A stretch of DNA of 64,000 nt, taken from positions 351,632 to 415,631 of the forward strand of contig MFFN01000004.1 in NCBI GenBank assembly GCA_001777915.1, in the 5' to 3' direction. Under the pieces are notes generated by a model. The model did not search any database, was not told the origin of the DNA, and saw only the letters and a program-made list of their open reading frames with translations. Position 1 is the stretch's first letter. The number at the start of each line of letters is the position of its first letter. The position numbers were made by a program, and so were the translations under genes. Shown piece by piece: positions 34,672-43,622 of this stretch. This DNA comes from Candidatus Edwardsbacteria bacterium RifOxyA12_full_54_48. GTDB taxonomy: Bacteria > Edwardsbacteria > AC1 > EtOH8.

Positions 34672-35550
34672 ATGAAACGGTCCATTTCCAACAATCCGCT
34701 GACGCTTCTGGTCTCGGTCCAGGTGATCATGGCCGGGACCTTTCTGATGACCAAACTGGGCCTGCGGGAATTCTCCCCGCTGGCCCTGGGGGTGCTGCGT
34801 TTCGGCCTGACCGCCCTGGTCTTTGCCGCCTTGCTGGGCATGAAAAGAATGTATTTCACGCCTGATCGCCGGGACCGCTGGACCTTCCTCTGGCTGGCCA
34901 TTTTCTCGGTGCCCTTCAACCAGGGCCTTTTCCTTTACGGCATGAAATACACCCTGGCCGCCCACGGCGCCCTGCTTTACGCCGCCACCCCGATAATGGT
35001 GCTGTGCCTGTCATGCATCTGGCTTAAGGAGCGGCCGTCGGCATTGAAGATAACCGGCATCGCCCTGGGGTTCGCCGGGGTTCTGCTGGTATTGTTCGAA
35101 AAGGGGATCGACCTCTCCGGCCAGACCCTCAAGGGCGACATCCTGATATTTTTTGCCGTCCTGACCTGGTCGGTCTATACCATACTGAGCAAGAAGATGC
35201 TGCAGAGATACCAGCCCCTGCAGGTCACCGGATATTCGCTGATGTTCGGGGCGATGCTTTTTCTCCCCATCGGTCTTCTGCCGATACTCCGGCAGGACTA
35301 CGCGGCGGTCACCTGGTCCGGCCTGTCATCGATCCTTTATCTGGCCCTGCTGACCTCGGTTGTAGGTTACCTGACCTGGAACTGGGCCCTGTCCAAGATC
35401 GAGGCCAGCAAGGTGGCGGTGGTGTCCAACCTCCAGCCTGTTTTTGCGGCTTTGCTGGCCTGGATATTTTTGGGGGAGAAGATAACTGTTAATTTTATCA
35501 TAGGTGCAGCAGTCGTGGCTATAGGTGTTATTCTGACTGAAAAAGGATAG
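34672..35550 (+). CDS. EamA-family (DMT superfamily) transporter
   Basis: A 292-residue protein with ten predicted membrane helices arranged as two EamA repeats (about 10-140 and 150-288). Typical blocks are ALGVLRFGLTALVFAALLG, ALLYAATPIMVLCLSCIWL in the first half and SKVAVVSNLQPVFAALLAW followed by FLGEKITVNF in the second. It probably exports or imports a small metabolite. It is divergent from mtgA with a 49-bp gap and convergent with the transglutaminase-like gene. Confidence 0.85.
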   Translation: MKRSISNNPLTLLVSVQVIMAGTFLMTKLGLREFSPLALGVLRFGLTALVFAALLGMKRMYFTPDRRDRWTFLWLAIFSVPFNQGLFLYGMKYTLAAHGALLYAATPIMVLCLSCIWLKERPSALKITGIALGFAGVLLVLFEKGIDLSGQTLKGDILIFFAVLTWSVYTILSKKMLQRYQPLQVTGYSLMFGAMLFLPIGLLPILRQDYAAVTWSGLSSILYLALLTSVVGYLTWNWALSKIEASKVAVVSNLQPVFAALLAWIFLGEKITVNFIIGAAVVAIGVILTEKG

Positions 35551-35586
35551 AACAAAAGGCCTCTGTTTTAGAGATCTTTTTAATTT

Positions 35587-36885
35587 TCATTTGTATTTAT
35601 TTATTGCCAGAACTACATTATTTAGTTTACGGTTAAAAATATCTCGTACTCTGAAATTAAATACATTATTGCCTTTTGTTAGTTGTTTTACAAATTCCGT
35701 TTTGCATTCAGACCAGGGCCCGTTATTACAACTTATTTCATATTTCTTGAAAAACGGGCAAGAATTAGATAGCACAAACGAAAGTTTTTTATTATGATAC
35801 TTCAATTTATAACTGATTTTATTCATATTTGGATAAAGGTGATCCATGCCCCGATGTTGCTTAAAATATCCTCTCTGTTTATCCTGAAACAGTAAATGCG
35901 GTTGCTCGCTTATTTCTTCTGTTTCTCCCAGAGTATCCCAATTATTAAAGTAATTCTGATTATTATATATCCATATAACTTTAAAGTATTCTAACCAGTT
36001 CATCAGGGATCCCGCTTTTCTGCCATTAACATATGGCTCCATCTGTTGCGTTTTCCCTTTCAAAACATATTCACGTATTTCAGAGGCATTTAAAACCTCT
36101 TTCCCCGCCATCCAATAACAATTGTTCTGGGGATCCAATAATATCCATTTATTAAGATCGTTGCTCCATATTTCTGTCACCCAGTGTCCCTTTCCCGTTC
36201 CATAACTATAATTATTTTTTAAAATGACTACTACCCTGGCCGGATAACCATGTGTCTGCAAAACAGAGGCCAGAAGAATTGAAAATTCTTGACAGGTAAA
36301 CCCTTTTTTATTATCGGCTTCCTTAAGTATTGTAAGGGGGTTTGAATTGCTGGGTTTATTAACCGCATCGTGGACAAAACGTTTATTTACCCAGGCAAGA
36401 CATTCTTTGAAGAAATCAAATTCCTTGTTGGATTTGAATTTTGGAAGTTTGTTTTTTAAACGAATTAAATCTTTTTTATCACAATATTTCGCCCATTGCC
36501 AAGGTTCGATATTCTGGCTTTGAAATTTAACAATCTCTACAGAACTGGCATTATTACAAACACGCTTGTATATTTGCTGAAAAGAACTAAGTTCTTTTAA
36601 TCTTTTTCCTTTATATTTCAACTTAGATAAATCATTCAATTTATCTAAGTCGGTATAGCCCAATTTGGCAGCTTTGTTAAATATGAGTAGCCCTTCTTCA
36701 ATATCTTTGTTTATAATTGCCATATAAGCAGCTGCAGCTAATGTCCAATTTTGCCTTCCTTTATCTTTGAGTAACTTATAAATATTAGAAGCATTTAGAA
36801 ATTTGAGTTTAGCGTTATTATAATCGCTATGCCCGGCAAATATCCTGCCTTCTTTTATCAAGCTATCTGCATTATTGTTGCTCAT
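35587..36885 (-). CDS. Transglutaminase-like protein with helical N-terminus (AT-rich)
   Basis: A 432-residue protein. Residues 1-110 look like helical repeats (SDYNNAKLKFLNASNIYKLL). The central region has the transglutaminase-like triad: Cys in KKGFTCQEFSILLASVL, His in GKGHWVTEIW and Asp in WILLDPQNN. Such proteins act as cysteine peptidases or amide-forming enzymes. The C-terminal 70 residues appear beta-rich. There is no signal peptide. The coding DNA is clearly more AT-rich than its neighbours, suggesting recent acquisition. Catalytic class is well supported; substrate unknown. Confidence 0.75.
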   Translation of the reverse strand: MSNNNADSLIKEGRIFAGHSDYNNAKLKFLNASNIYKLLKDKGRQNWTLAAAAYMAIINKDIEEGLLIFNKAAKLGYTDLDKLNDLSKLKYKGKRLKELSSFQQIYKRVCNNASSVEIVKFQSQNIEPWQWAKYCDKKDLIRLKNKLPKFKSNKEFDFFKECLAWVNKRFVHDAVNKPSNSNPLTILKEADNKKGFTCQEFSILLASVLQTHGYPARVVVILKNNYSYGTGKGHWVTEIWSNDLNKWILLDPQNNCYWMAGKEVLNASEIREYVLKGKTQQMEPYVNGRKAGSLMNWLEYFKVIWIYNNQNYFNNWDTLGETEEISEQPHLLFQDKQRGYFKQHRGMDHLYPNMNKISYKLKYHNKKLSFVLSNSCPFFKKYEISCNNGPWSECKTEFVKQLTKGNNVFNFRVRDIFNRKLNNVVLAINKYK

Positions 36886-36966
36886 TGATTCCTCTTTCGT
36901 TTTTATTTACCAATATTATCACAAACGATGTGCTATAAAATCAAGTAAATTATTTAATATAAACAA

Positions 36967-36995
36967 AGAACCCTCCATTGATAATGGAGGGTTCT
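36967..36995 (-). terminator. Intrinsic terminator after the GAF-domain gene
   Basis: Perfect 13-bp stem AGAACCCTCCATT / AATGGAGGGTTCT with a 3-nt loop, followed on the minus strand by TTGTTTATATT. It lies 13 bp beyond the stop at 37009. Confidence 0.8.
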
Positions 36996-37008
36996 GGGCA
37001 ATTTTATA

Positions 37009-37473
37009 TCACAACCCAGCGCTCTTCAGCACCAGCTCCAAACCCTCCACATCCTCCTGGTCGAAGGAATCCAGCTCCCCGCTGTCCAGGTCCAGCACAT
37101 AAAGACACTCCCCGTTATTCTCCAGCACGGGCATCACCACCTCGGAAAGATTGTTGGGGTCGCAGACGATATGGTCGCCTCCCAGGGCGTGGACATCGGC
37201 CACCACCTGGGCCTTTCCTTTCTTCCAGGCCCGGCCGCAGACCCCGTGCAGTCCGATGGGCGAGCAGGCCGGCTTGGGCTGGCGGCACACCAGCAGCATT
37301 TCCTTCTTGTCATCGGTGATCTTATAGAAGCCCACCCAGGCCAGACCCTCATCCTTCATCCCCCGCCAAAGAACATCAGTGACCGCTTCCATTTTCTGTT
37401 CCGCCGACGCCAAGTCCTTTGCCGCCAACCCGGCGGCCGCGGACATTTTTTCATAGTTTCGGCTGCGATTCAT
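37009..37473 (-). CDS. GAF-domain protein, free methionine-(R)-sulfoxide reductase-like
   Basis: A 154-residue single GAF domain of the fRMsr type, which reduces free methionine-R-sulfoxide using cysteines. Cys63, Cys70 and Cys79 (LVCRQPKPAC and LHGVCGRAW) match the three-cysteine layout, and WVGFYKI, VVADVHALGGDHIVCD and VVMPVL are further family blocks. The loop between the first two cysteines is shorter than usual, so enzymatic activity is likely but not certain. Monocistronic with its own terminator. Confidence 0.7.
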   Translation of the reverse strand: MNRSRNYEKMSAAAGLAAKDLASAEQKMEAVTDVLWRGMKDEGLAWVGFYKITDDKKEMLLVCRQPKPACSPIGLHGVCGRAWKKGKAQVVADVHALGGDHIVCDPNNLSEVVMPVLENNGECLYVLDLDSGELDSFDQEDVEGLELVLKSAGL

Positions 37474-37667
37474 TTGATTTCCTCCGATTTCCGGTTCATG
37501 GTCAGGAGCCGGGATAAGCCCGCTGGTTCATTTGTCCCTTTGGGGGGGTGTCTATCAGTTTTATGCCCCTGCCCCCTATCGGCTAAATTTTTCCATTGGT
37601 TGAATAACAAGGGTCCTGGGCATCAATGGTAAACAGGGCCATGCCATGGTCTGACCGGTTTAAAGAC

Positions 37668-37699
37668 AGAGGAGAGCGGGCTGGTCCCCGCTCTCCTCT
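37668..37699. other. Perfect hairpin in the 37474-37848 intergenic region
   Basis: AGAGGAGAGCGGG (37668-37680) and CCCGCTCTCCTCT (37687-37699) are perfectly complementary around 6 nt. It lacks a T run on either strand, so a terminator role is doubtful. The rest of this 375-bp gap holds only the promoter at 37780-37808. Confidence 0.55.
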
Positions 37700-37779
37700 G
37701 AACTATCAAGCCTTTGATATTATATTGAAAAATAGTTTGAAATGCAAATAATATTTTTCAAATATTATGTTGTAATTCG

Positions 37780-37808
37780 TTGACAACAATAATTGTTTTA
37801 GATATAAT
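37780..37808 (+). promoter_or_regulatory. Consensus sigma70-type promoter
   Basis: TTGACA (37780-37785) and TATAAT (37803-37808) are both full consensus and exactly 17 bp apart, 40 bp ahead of the GTG start at 37849. The surrounding DNA is strongly AT-rich. This is the best housekeeping promoter in the window and predicts high expression. Confidence 0.85.
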
Positions 37809-37848
37809 TCTAAAAATTTATTATTAACTTTATAAAAAGGGGGCTCTT

Positions 37849-38790
37849 GTGAAACGTTCTTTGTTTTCCTTTGCCGTTATGGCCATGCTTACGCTCCAGG
37901 CGTTCGCCGGTGGCGTAAAATACAAACCGGAAGCGTTCGCGGATCCGGCCAATGTAGCCAAAAAAAATCTTGCCCTAAGCCTTAAGAAACTGAAAAAACT
38001 TAACATAAAAAAGTTGGTCATCCTGGAGTGCTACGGCGAGTTCGTGGTCTCCAAAGAGGTCACCAATCACCAGCTGGGCTTGATAAAAAGCAGCAGAATT
38101 GATATCAACAAGGATTATTATACCAACACCACCAATCGGGTATATGATGACCTGGTCGCAATGTTTGAAAAAAACGGCATAGCCATCGTGTCCAAAGACC
38201 AGGTCCATGCCAACCAAACCTACCTGGACTGGAACCTAAAAGAAGAGAAAGAGGGCCGGGGCGCTTCGTCCGGGTTGTTCCAACCCACCAAGGTAAACGA
38301 GACCCAGAAGATATCAACCACCGGCCTGGGGATCTTCCCTGGGGTCATTGGCATGTTCAAGGTGGTTTCCACCGTGGCCCAGATGACAGCGGAAATGGGC
38401 GCTGATGGATTCCTGCAGGTATGGTACAAGGTCGACATTGGCAAGAAATTTGCGCCGGTGCTGACCGCGTTCGAGATCAAATTGAGCACCGATCTTCGTT
38501 CCCAGGAGGTCGGCTTCAAGGGCAACAAGTCGCTGCGCTACGATTTCTATACCCAGTGGGAGCCTATCGTGAAGCTGAAAGAGGCTATCATAAGCGAGGC
38601 AGATATCAGGGGGGCAGAAAAGGGCACTATCGATCTAACTAAATACGACGCCGAACTAATGGGAATGCTGGGAGCGGTTGAGAACGGCATCGGCTTCGCG
38701 ATACATGAATTATTGCCGGAGAACACCCCCGTCATCCATCAAACCACACCGACAGAAGAACAAGGCAGCGAAGTCCCACAGGATCAATAA
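37849..38790 (+). CDS. Secreted protein of unknown function
   Basis: A 313-residue protein with a GTG start behind AAGGGGG. The signal peptide is MKRSLFSFAVMAMLTLQAFA with cleavage before GGVKYK. The mature part has a KKLNIKKLVILECYGEFVV strand-like stretch, a small hydrophobic patch (TGLGIFPGVIGMFKVVS, about residues 162-178) and an acidic tail (PTEEQGSEVPQDQ). No known family is recognised. A consensus promoter and a strong terminator frame it as a single-gene unit that should be well expressed. Confidence 0.75.
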   Translation: MKRSLFSFAVMAMLTLQAFAGGVKYKPEAFADPANVAKKNLALSLKKLKKLNIKKLVILECYGEFVVSKEVTNHQLGLIKSSRIDINKDYYTNTTNRVYDDLVAMFEKNGIAIVSKDQVHANQTYLDWNLKEEKEGRGASSGLFQPTKVNETQKISTTGLGIFPGVIGMFKVVSTVAQMTAEMGADGFLQVWYKVDIGKKFAPVLTAFEIKLSTDLRSQEVGFKGNKSLRYDFYTQWEPIVKLKEAIISEADIRGAEKGTIDLTKYDAELMGMLGAVENGIGFAIHELLPENTPVIHQTTPTEEQGSEVPQDQ

Positions 38791-38805
38791 CAATTGTTCC
38801 TTTGT

Positions 38806-38837
38806 AAAAAGCCCTCCCGGAAACGGGAGGGCTTTTT
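38806..38837. terminator. Bidirectional intrinsic terminator
   Basis: AAAAAGCCCTCCCG (38806-38819) and CGGGAGGGCTTTTT (38824-38837) form a 14-bp stem with a GAAA loop and T/A runs on both sides. It ends the plus-strand gene at 38790 and overlaps the TAA of the converging minus-strand permease gene. Confidence 0.9.
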
Positions 38838-39396
38838 ACCGTTGACAAACAAACCTATTTTTTTCAGAATTGTTTATTTCAAAATTCCTGCCCCGCAAAT
38901 AGGCCTCCATAATATAACCGATGCCGATAAACACCGGCAGGGTGAACAGCGTCCTCAGCATGGAAAACTTTAAACCCAGAAACCCGATTTCGAAGGTCAG
39001 CATCGGTATCTTTAAGGTGGAAAAAGCCCCCAGATAGATGAAGATATTCTTGATGCTGCAACCCTTCTTCCACAACAGGTAGGCCACCGGAAAGGCGCCG
39101 TATAAAGGCCCTACCTGCAGCATGGCCAATAGGATGATCCAGACTGTACCCCTGATGCCCGAGCCGGGCCCGATCTGCCGTTCAATGTTCTCATTTGGCA
39201 CCCATACCTCTATCAGCCCGATCAGGATGAACATCAATGGCAAAAAGGTGATCATCTCAGAGAAGAAGGCCCAAAAGTTCTTTCCCGCGCCCAGGCCCAA
39301 CGACCAGCCGGTAAAGCGGGATATCAGCAGGGCTGCACCGAACAGGACTACCAGCAGGTATTCGCCCAGACCTATTTTTTGGATCAATTTTCTCAC
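38836..39396 (-). CDS. Permease, C-terminal half of a two-gene COG0701-type transporter
   Basis: A 186-residue membrane protein starting at a GTG at 39396 that overlaps the previous stop by three bases (ATGTGA), so it is translationally coupled to its partner. About five membrane helices are visible, with FFSEMITFLPLMFILIGLIE and LLAMLQVGPLYGAFPVAYLL as conserved-looking blocks. Together with 39393-39863 it equals the length of the single-chain permease at 45475. Substrate unknown. Its stop codon lies in the terminator. Confidence 0.75.
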   Translation of the reverse strand: MRKLIQKIGLGEYLLVVLFGAALLISRFTGWSLGLGAGKNFWAFFSEMITFLPLMFILIGLIEVWVPNENIERQIGPGSGIRGTVWIILLAMLQVGPLYGAFPVAYLLWKKGCSIKNIFIYLGAFSTLKIPMLTFEIGFLGLKFSMLRTLFTLPVFIGIGYIMEAYLRGRNFEINNSEKNRFVCQR

Positions 39397-39863
39397 ATGA
39401 ATATCCTTATCAACAGACCGACCAGCAACGCTCCGGCCAGGCTTAAGGCATTGCGCATCAAAGCTACTTTCCGTCCGAAATATTTTATCTCCAGCGGCAG
39501 GGTGAGAATGCCCACCATCATCAGGGTGGTGATGAATACCGCCGTTACCGCATAACCCACCCCGCTCTTCAGCAGCAGGGCGGCCAGCGGGAAGGCCACA
39601 AAGCCGGGAATGAGCGCTATCGAACCTACCGCCGCGGCAATGGCGTAACCGGCCAACCCGGAATTGGCCCCCAGCCATTTAACCAAAGTCTCCTTGGGGA
39701 CCAGATAGAGCACGATGCTGACCAGGATTAGAACGTTCAATAGCATCGGCAGTATGCCCAGGAACATTTTGTAGCCTTTTTTAAGGCCGGACAATGTTTT
39801 GCTCCGGTCGGCCAAAAGGGAAGCCATCAAAGCCAGGGCGGTTATAATTAGAAGTATCAGCAT
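39393..39863 (-). CDS. Permease, N-terminal half of a two-gene COG0701-type transporter
   Basis: A 156-residue membrane protein with about four helices; a basic segment (RSKTLSGLKKGYKMF) precedes LPMLLNVLILVSIVLYLVP. It lacks the CSC motif found in the intact permease at 45475, with SIALIPGFVAFPLAALL in the corresponding place. It lies 28 bp after an OsmC gene and overlaps the second permease half. The arrangement OsmC-permease recurs at 45035-46773 in the opposite gene order. Confidence 0.75.
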   Translation of the reverse strand: MLILLIITALALMASLLADRSKTLSGLKKGYKMFLGILPMLLNVLILVSIVLYLVPKETLVKWLGANSGLAGYAIAAAVGSIALIPGFVAFPLAALLLKSGVGYAVTAVFITTLMMVGILTLPLEIKYFGRKVALMRNALSLAGALLVGLLIRIFM

Positions 39864-39891
39864 GAATTACCGTTGTGTTGAAATAATAATA

Positions 39892-40299
39892 TCATTCGGC
39901 TATAACCCGGCTTTCCAATTTTACATTTATAGCCGGATCCAAACTGTTCAGCACCGAGCAATATTTTTCCTTTACCAAAAGCAAAACACCATCCAGAACC
40001 TCCTGGGAAACATTGCCCTGTACCTCGAAAGTCAGGGTAATGCTTTTAAACTTTTTGGGGTGTTCCACGGCCCGCACCCCGTCGGCCAGCACCCGTAATT
40101 TCTTGATCTGGAGTCTTTTCTTCTGCAATATCTCCACAACGTGGTTGCTCATGCAGCTGGCTGCAGCGATAAGAAGAATCTGGGTGGCGGAAAATCCGGC
40201 CGGAGTGTTTTCCCTTCGGGATTCAATAATAACCGAGTGACCAGAATCATCGCTGGCTACGTTCTGCAAATTTCCCACCCATTCAATAATTATAGGCAT
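39892..40299 (-). CDS. OsmC-family protein (copy 1)
   Basis: A 135-residue OsmC/YhfA-type protein. The two redox cysteines of the family are at Cys49 (LLIAAASCMSNH) and Cys114 (EKYCSVLNSLDP). OsmC proteins reduce organic hydroperoxides through this pair; the YhfA subgroup is less well defined. The ribosome site is GGGAG. It is about 70-75% identical by eye to the protein at 45035-45442. It sits between the ABC/LolA-like operon and the two-gene permease. Confidence 0.85.
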   Translation of the reverse strand: MPIIIEWVGNLQNVASDDSGHSVIIESRRENTPAGFSATQILLIAAASCMSNHVVEILQKKRLQIKKLRVLADGVRAVEHPKKFKSITLTFEVQGNVSQEVLDGVLLLVKEKYCSVLNSLDPAINVKLESRVIAE

Positions 40300-40349
40300 T
40301 ATGATCTCCCGAACTAAGATTAAAATCGTTCAGAACAGCCAGCCATACC

Positions 40350-41624
40350 CTAAAAATAGAACCTGGCCCAAAACTCTGCCTTGCCTTCATACTGCTTGCT
40401 GCCATATTCTGTGTTTTCCCCTCCGGCAAAAACAACTGGCCAAAACACGAATTCCAGATTTGTTATCGGTTTATAGCTGAACGGCAGACCGGCAGAATAA
40501 CTTTGGTCGTCAAGATTATAAAGCAACTGAACGGCGGGCGTAAAATACAACATATTAAATGGCTCCTGCCACGACACCTTGAGATACAGGTACTCCCGCA
40601 TCAGGTTCGGATCGCCAAAATATGTTTTACCGGTGTTCAGGGCGCTGGAGACGGCAATATTATTGCCCGAACTCACAGCCTTGGCCATAAATTCCTGGTA
40701 CTGTTCAAATTCAGCTTTGCTCAAGCCGGCTTCATTTTGGTAATATTCGCCAATAGTGGTGATGTTCCAGCTGTTCAGCCATCTGAATCCAAATAGATAA
40801 GATGAACCGTCAATGTTTTCTGCCCGGAGGGTGTCGTTTAGGATATAATCTCTTGGCTGGTTGATGAAACGGCTGAACTCTCCGTGGATCTCCAGGCTGG
40901 GAGTAACATTCCGGGAAAGATCAAACCCGTATTTTTTAGGATTCACCCGGCTGTAATATCCCATCAGATCTATATCCGTGTTCCACAATAGCAAATAGAT
41001 CTTTCCGGCGATATCGGTGTTTTCCGCTTCCGCTACTTTGCCGTTGATGGTGTTCGCTGAAGGCGACAGGATAAGATCACTTGATATATTATTAAGCACC
41101 TTTCCGGTAAAACTTTTGGTATATTGGTAATTCATGGATAAGAGGCCCGATTGAGCCTGATCGGGGTTTTCCGGATCCTTTTTGGGGTTGACAAAACCCA
41201 CCGGATTGAAGGCGTAGCCTTTGCCCCAATTGTACATCTTTTGCCCCAGCTGCAGAAAAGAATTGTCCGATATGCTTACATTTCCATATAATTCATACAG
41301 TTCAAAGTCCGCCTGACTGGAGCCATAATAAATCGAATAGGTCTTTAAATGAACCCCGACATCTCCGGTTTGGTAGTCCCCGTTCAAATAAAAGTCGGCC
41401 CGGTACGAGGTCAGGACATCGGACAACGGCCGGTTGTAATACTGCAGGGCATACAGCGCCGAACTGTTTCGGCTTTTTATCAGGGAATACCTGGCGTCAA
41501 GATTGCCGCTTAACTCCAGGGTCTCTTTTTGAGTCTCCGCCGGAGGTATCTCAAAAGCAGTATCTTCGGCCCGGGCAACCGCACCGAAGAGTAAAAAGCA
41601 GAATAACCCCGTCAAAGCCCTCAT
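40350..41624 (-). CDS. Predicted outer-membrane beta-barrel protein
   Basis: A 424-residue protein with signal peptide (cleavage near ARA-ED). The mature sequence alternates polar and aromatic residues typical of beta strands and ends in WARFYF, where a terminal Phe is the hallmark of outer-membrane barrels. Blocks such as YNRPLSDVLTSYRADFYLNG and GQKMYNWGKGYAFNPVGFVN recall DUF1302 or alginate-type barrels. Its start overlaps the LolA-like gene stop by 4 bp. It is likely the outer-membrane partner of the ABC/LolA-like set encoded upstream. Confidence 0.75.
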   Translation of the reverse strand: MRALTGLFCFLLFGAVARAEDTAFEIPPAETQKETLELSGNLDARYSLIKSRNSSALYALQYYNRPLSDVLTSYRADFYLNGDYQTGDVGVHLKTYSIYYGSSQADFELYELYGNVSISDNSFLQLGQKMYNWGKGYAFNPVGFVNPKKDPENPDQAQSGLLSMNYQYTKSFTGKVLNNISSDLILSPSANTINGKVAEAENTDIAGKIYLLLWNTDIDLMGYYSRVNPKKYGFDLSRNVTPSLEIHGEFSRFINQPRDYILNDTLRAENIDGSSYLFGFRWLNSWNITTIGEYYQNEAGLSKAEFEQYQEFMAKAVSSGNNIAVSSALNTGKTYFGDPNLMREYLYLKVSWQEPFNMLYFTPAVQLLYNLDDQSYSAGLPFSYKPITNLEFVFWPVVFAGGENTEYGSKQYEGKAEFWARFYF

Positions 41625-42355
41625 TTTCTTAGTCCCTCAAGCCGGGACATATAGTTTATGGTAAACACCTCTTCCTTGAAGATCCTCGGTTTCACCTGAG
41701 AATAGATCATGGTTGATAGATAGCCCTTGTACAGCGGGCTGTATGTTTCTATGACCGACGGCCGCACCACCCCCTGGCCGAAGTCCTTCAGTTCCTTAAA
41801 CTCCAGGGTTTTTATCAGCATCCCGCTGGCGGAATAGCACTCCACTTTTTTCAATATCTCGTCCTTGGCGGCCCACATCTTGAGCTTGTCATAGGCCACG
41901 GTTTTGTTCTTGGCTTTTAGCGTCAGGATGTATTCCGATTCCGATTCCTCCGTCTTTTCGACATCGTATTCCGCGTTGTAATCAACCTGCATGATATCGG
42001 CGTTGTTGAACACCCCTCCGGTAATGGATTGCAGGCTGGTAATGCGGATCGGCTTGCCCACATTGGGTATATACAGCCACATGTTGTCACCCAGCCGCAG
42101 GGTGGTCCGGCCCTTTTCGCTGGCCGGGGAAAGGTACAGCATGGCCACTTTGTCCTTTCCTTTTTTTGCGGTATAAAAAACAAACTCCTTTTTCCGTCCG
42201 TTGGGCTCGGCGTTGATCAGCTTCCGGTACGACTCGTAGCTTTCCGGCATCAGCTTTTCATCGATCCTTTTCAGCAGCTGGTTACCGTCTTGGGCCAGGG
42301 CCGGTCCTATAACGGAGGCCAACAACAGCGGCAACAATAATAGCATTCTTTTCAT
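41621..42355 (-). CDS. LolA-like outer-membrane lipoprotein-sorting protein
   Basis: A 244-residue periplasmic protein from the ATG at 42355 (AAAGGAA ahead) with a signal peptide ending near ALA-QD. The sequence DNMWLYIPNVGKPIRI is typical of the COG2834 group, a LolA/LolB-like fold that carries lipids or lipoproteins across the periplasm. It lies between an FtsX-type ABC permease and a barrel protein, both overlapping or nearly so. Together they suggest a dedicated envelope transport route. Confidence 0.85.
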   Translation of the reverse strand: MKRMLLLLPLLLASVIGPALAQDGNQLLKRIDEKLMPESYESYRKLINAEPNGRKKEFVFYTAKKGKDKVAMLYLSPASEKGRTTLRLGDNMWLYIPNVGKPIRITSLQSITGGVFNNADIMQVDYNAEYDVEKTEESESEYILTLKAKNKTVAYDKLKMWAAKDEILKKVECYSASGMLIKTLEFKELKDFGQGVVRPSVIETYSPLYKGYLSTMIYSQVKPRIFKEEVFTINYMSRLEGLRK

Positions 42356-42371
42356 CGTAGTTCCTTTCTGG

Positions 42372-43622
42372 TTATACATGTCTTAACGCTTCCACCGGCT
42401 CCATTTTTGACGCCTTGAGCGCCGGTTGCAAGCTGGCCAAGGCAGAAATGACGACCACTATGATCAAGGATAAAATTATTTCCGCCGTGGGTATCTGCGG
42501 GGACAGGGAAAGCTTCATCATCCCGAAAACGAAGTTCAACTTCGCCGCCGCCACGATCATCAGAAGCCCCGTTCCAAAAATGATCCCGGCCAGGGCGCTG
42601 AAAAAGCCAAGCAGGAGACCTTCGGTCAGGAATAGTGCCAAAATCTTAGAAGGCGGCGTCCCGATGGAAGCGATGGTGCCGATCTCTCCGATCCGCTCAT
42701 AAACGGACATCATCATGACATTGAGGATGCTTATCAAAACGATGGACACCAGCACCAACCTGACCACCATGATCAGCAGGGTCACTATTTTTACAATGCT
42801 GGAAAAGGGCGATAACTCCTCCCAGGAATGAACCTCAAATGCCGGTTTGCCCGAGTTCCCCCCAGGGATTTCGGCCAGTTCGCCCTTGAGCCGTGAATAT
42901 ACCTTTTTTAGCTTGTCAAAATCATTCAGCTTTACGGCGATTTCGGTGATCTCCCCGTTCTCGATCCTTAAAAGGGAAACCGCATCATCAATGTGAATGT
43001 ATCCGTCCTTGCCCTGCGGACCGAGTATATTTTCCGAAATACCGGAGATTTTAAAGGTTACTCCGTTTACCGAACCGTCCTTGTTGGTGGCCACCAATAC
43101 GGCATCGTCCCCGATTTTAAGGTTCATTCCGGTGGCAATATTGGCGGGAATGACAATCGATCCCGGCTGGACAAAGGTTTTCGGGTCTGAATTGCCCTCT
43201 TTTATCCTTTCCGTCAGGGCCGGGCAGGTGCTGCTTTCTTTCTCGGGATAAACTGCGGTCAGGCGCATACTGGTGGTCTGGGCAAAGTTGCTGACCATCG
43301 CCCCGAATCTGATCCTTTCCGAATAGGCCTTCACTTCGGGATTGGCGTCCAGCAGCGATCTTATTTTGTTCAATCCCTGTTCTGGTATGGCAATGTCCAG
43401 TGGCAGGTTATCCATCGAGCCGACATACCCTTTCTTGTGGATCTGGATGTCGCCCAGGTTGGAATTGGTAATAGTGCCTATGACCTCATCTTTGAACGAG
43501 GCCCCAATCCCTCCGAAGATTATTACCAAAGCCACGCCCACCGCTATCAGCGAGGACGTCAATAGCGTCCGGCGGGTGTACCTTAAAAGGTTGCGCCAGG
43601 AGATCTTGATTATGTTCTTCAT
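42372..43622 (-). CDS. ABC transporter permease, FtsX/MacB type
   Basis: A 416-residue permease. One membrane helix near the N-terminus (about 18-40), a long MacB-type periplasmic domain (about 45-265) and three C-terminal helices with the FtsX signature (YERIGEIGTIASIGTPPSKI, ILALFLTEGLLLGFFSALAG). Proteins of this type (LolC/E, MacB) move lipoproteins or peptides out of the inner membrane rather than importing solutes. It shares ATGA with the ATPase gene and precedes the LolA-like gene by 16 bp. Confidence 0.9.
   Translation of the reverse strand: MKNIIKISWRNLLRYTRRTLLTSSLIAVGVALVIIFGGIGASFKDEVIGTITNSNLGDIQIHKKGYVGSMDNLPLDIAIPEQGLNKIRSLLDANPEVKAYSERIRFGAMVSNFAQTTSMRLTAVYPEKESSTCPALTERIKEGNSDPKTFVQPGSIVIPANIATGMNLKIGDDAVLVATNKDGSVNGVTFKISGISENILGPQGKDGYIHIDDAVSLLRIENGEITEIAVKLNDFDKLKKVYSRLKGELAEIPGGNSGKPAFEVHSWEELSPFSSIVKIVTLLIMVVRLVLVSIVLISILNVMMMSVYERIGEIGTIASIGTPPSKILALFLTEGLLLGFFSALAGIIFGTGLLMIVAAAKLNFVFGMMKLSLSPQIPTAEIILSLIIVVVISALASLQPALKASKMEPVEALRHV

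Noticed and set aside
33876-34919. Longer mtgA reading frame
   Set aside because: The first 99 codons overlap the divergent EamA gene, have no membrane-anchor or family similarity, and the ATG at 34622 gives the normal length.
37668-37699. Perfect hairpin considered as a terminator for 37009-37473
   Set aside because: It is upstream of that gene's start and has no T run; the true terminator is at 36967-36995.
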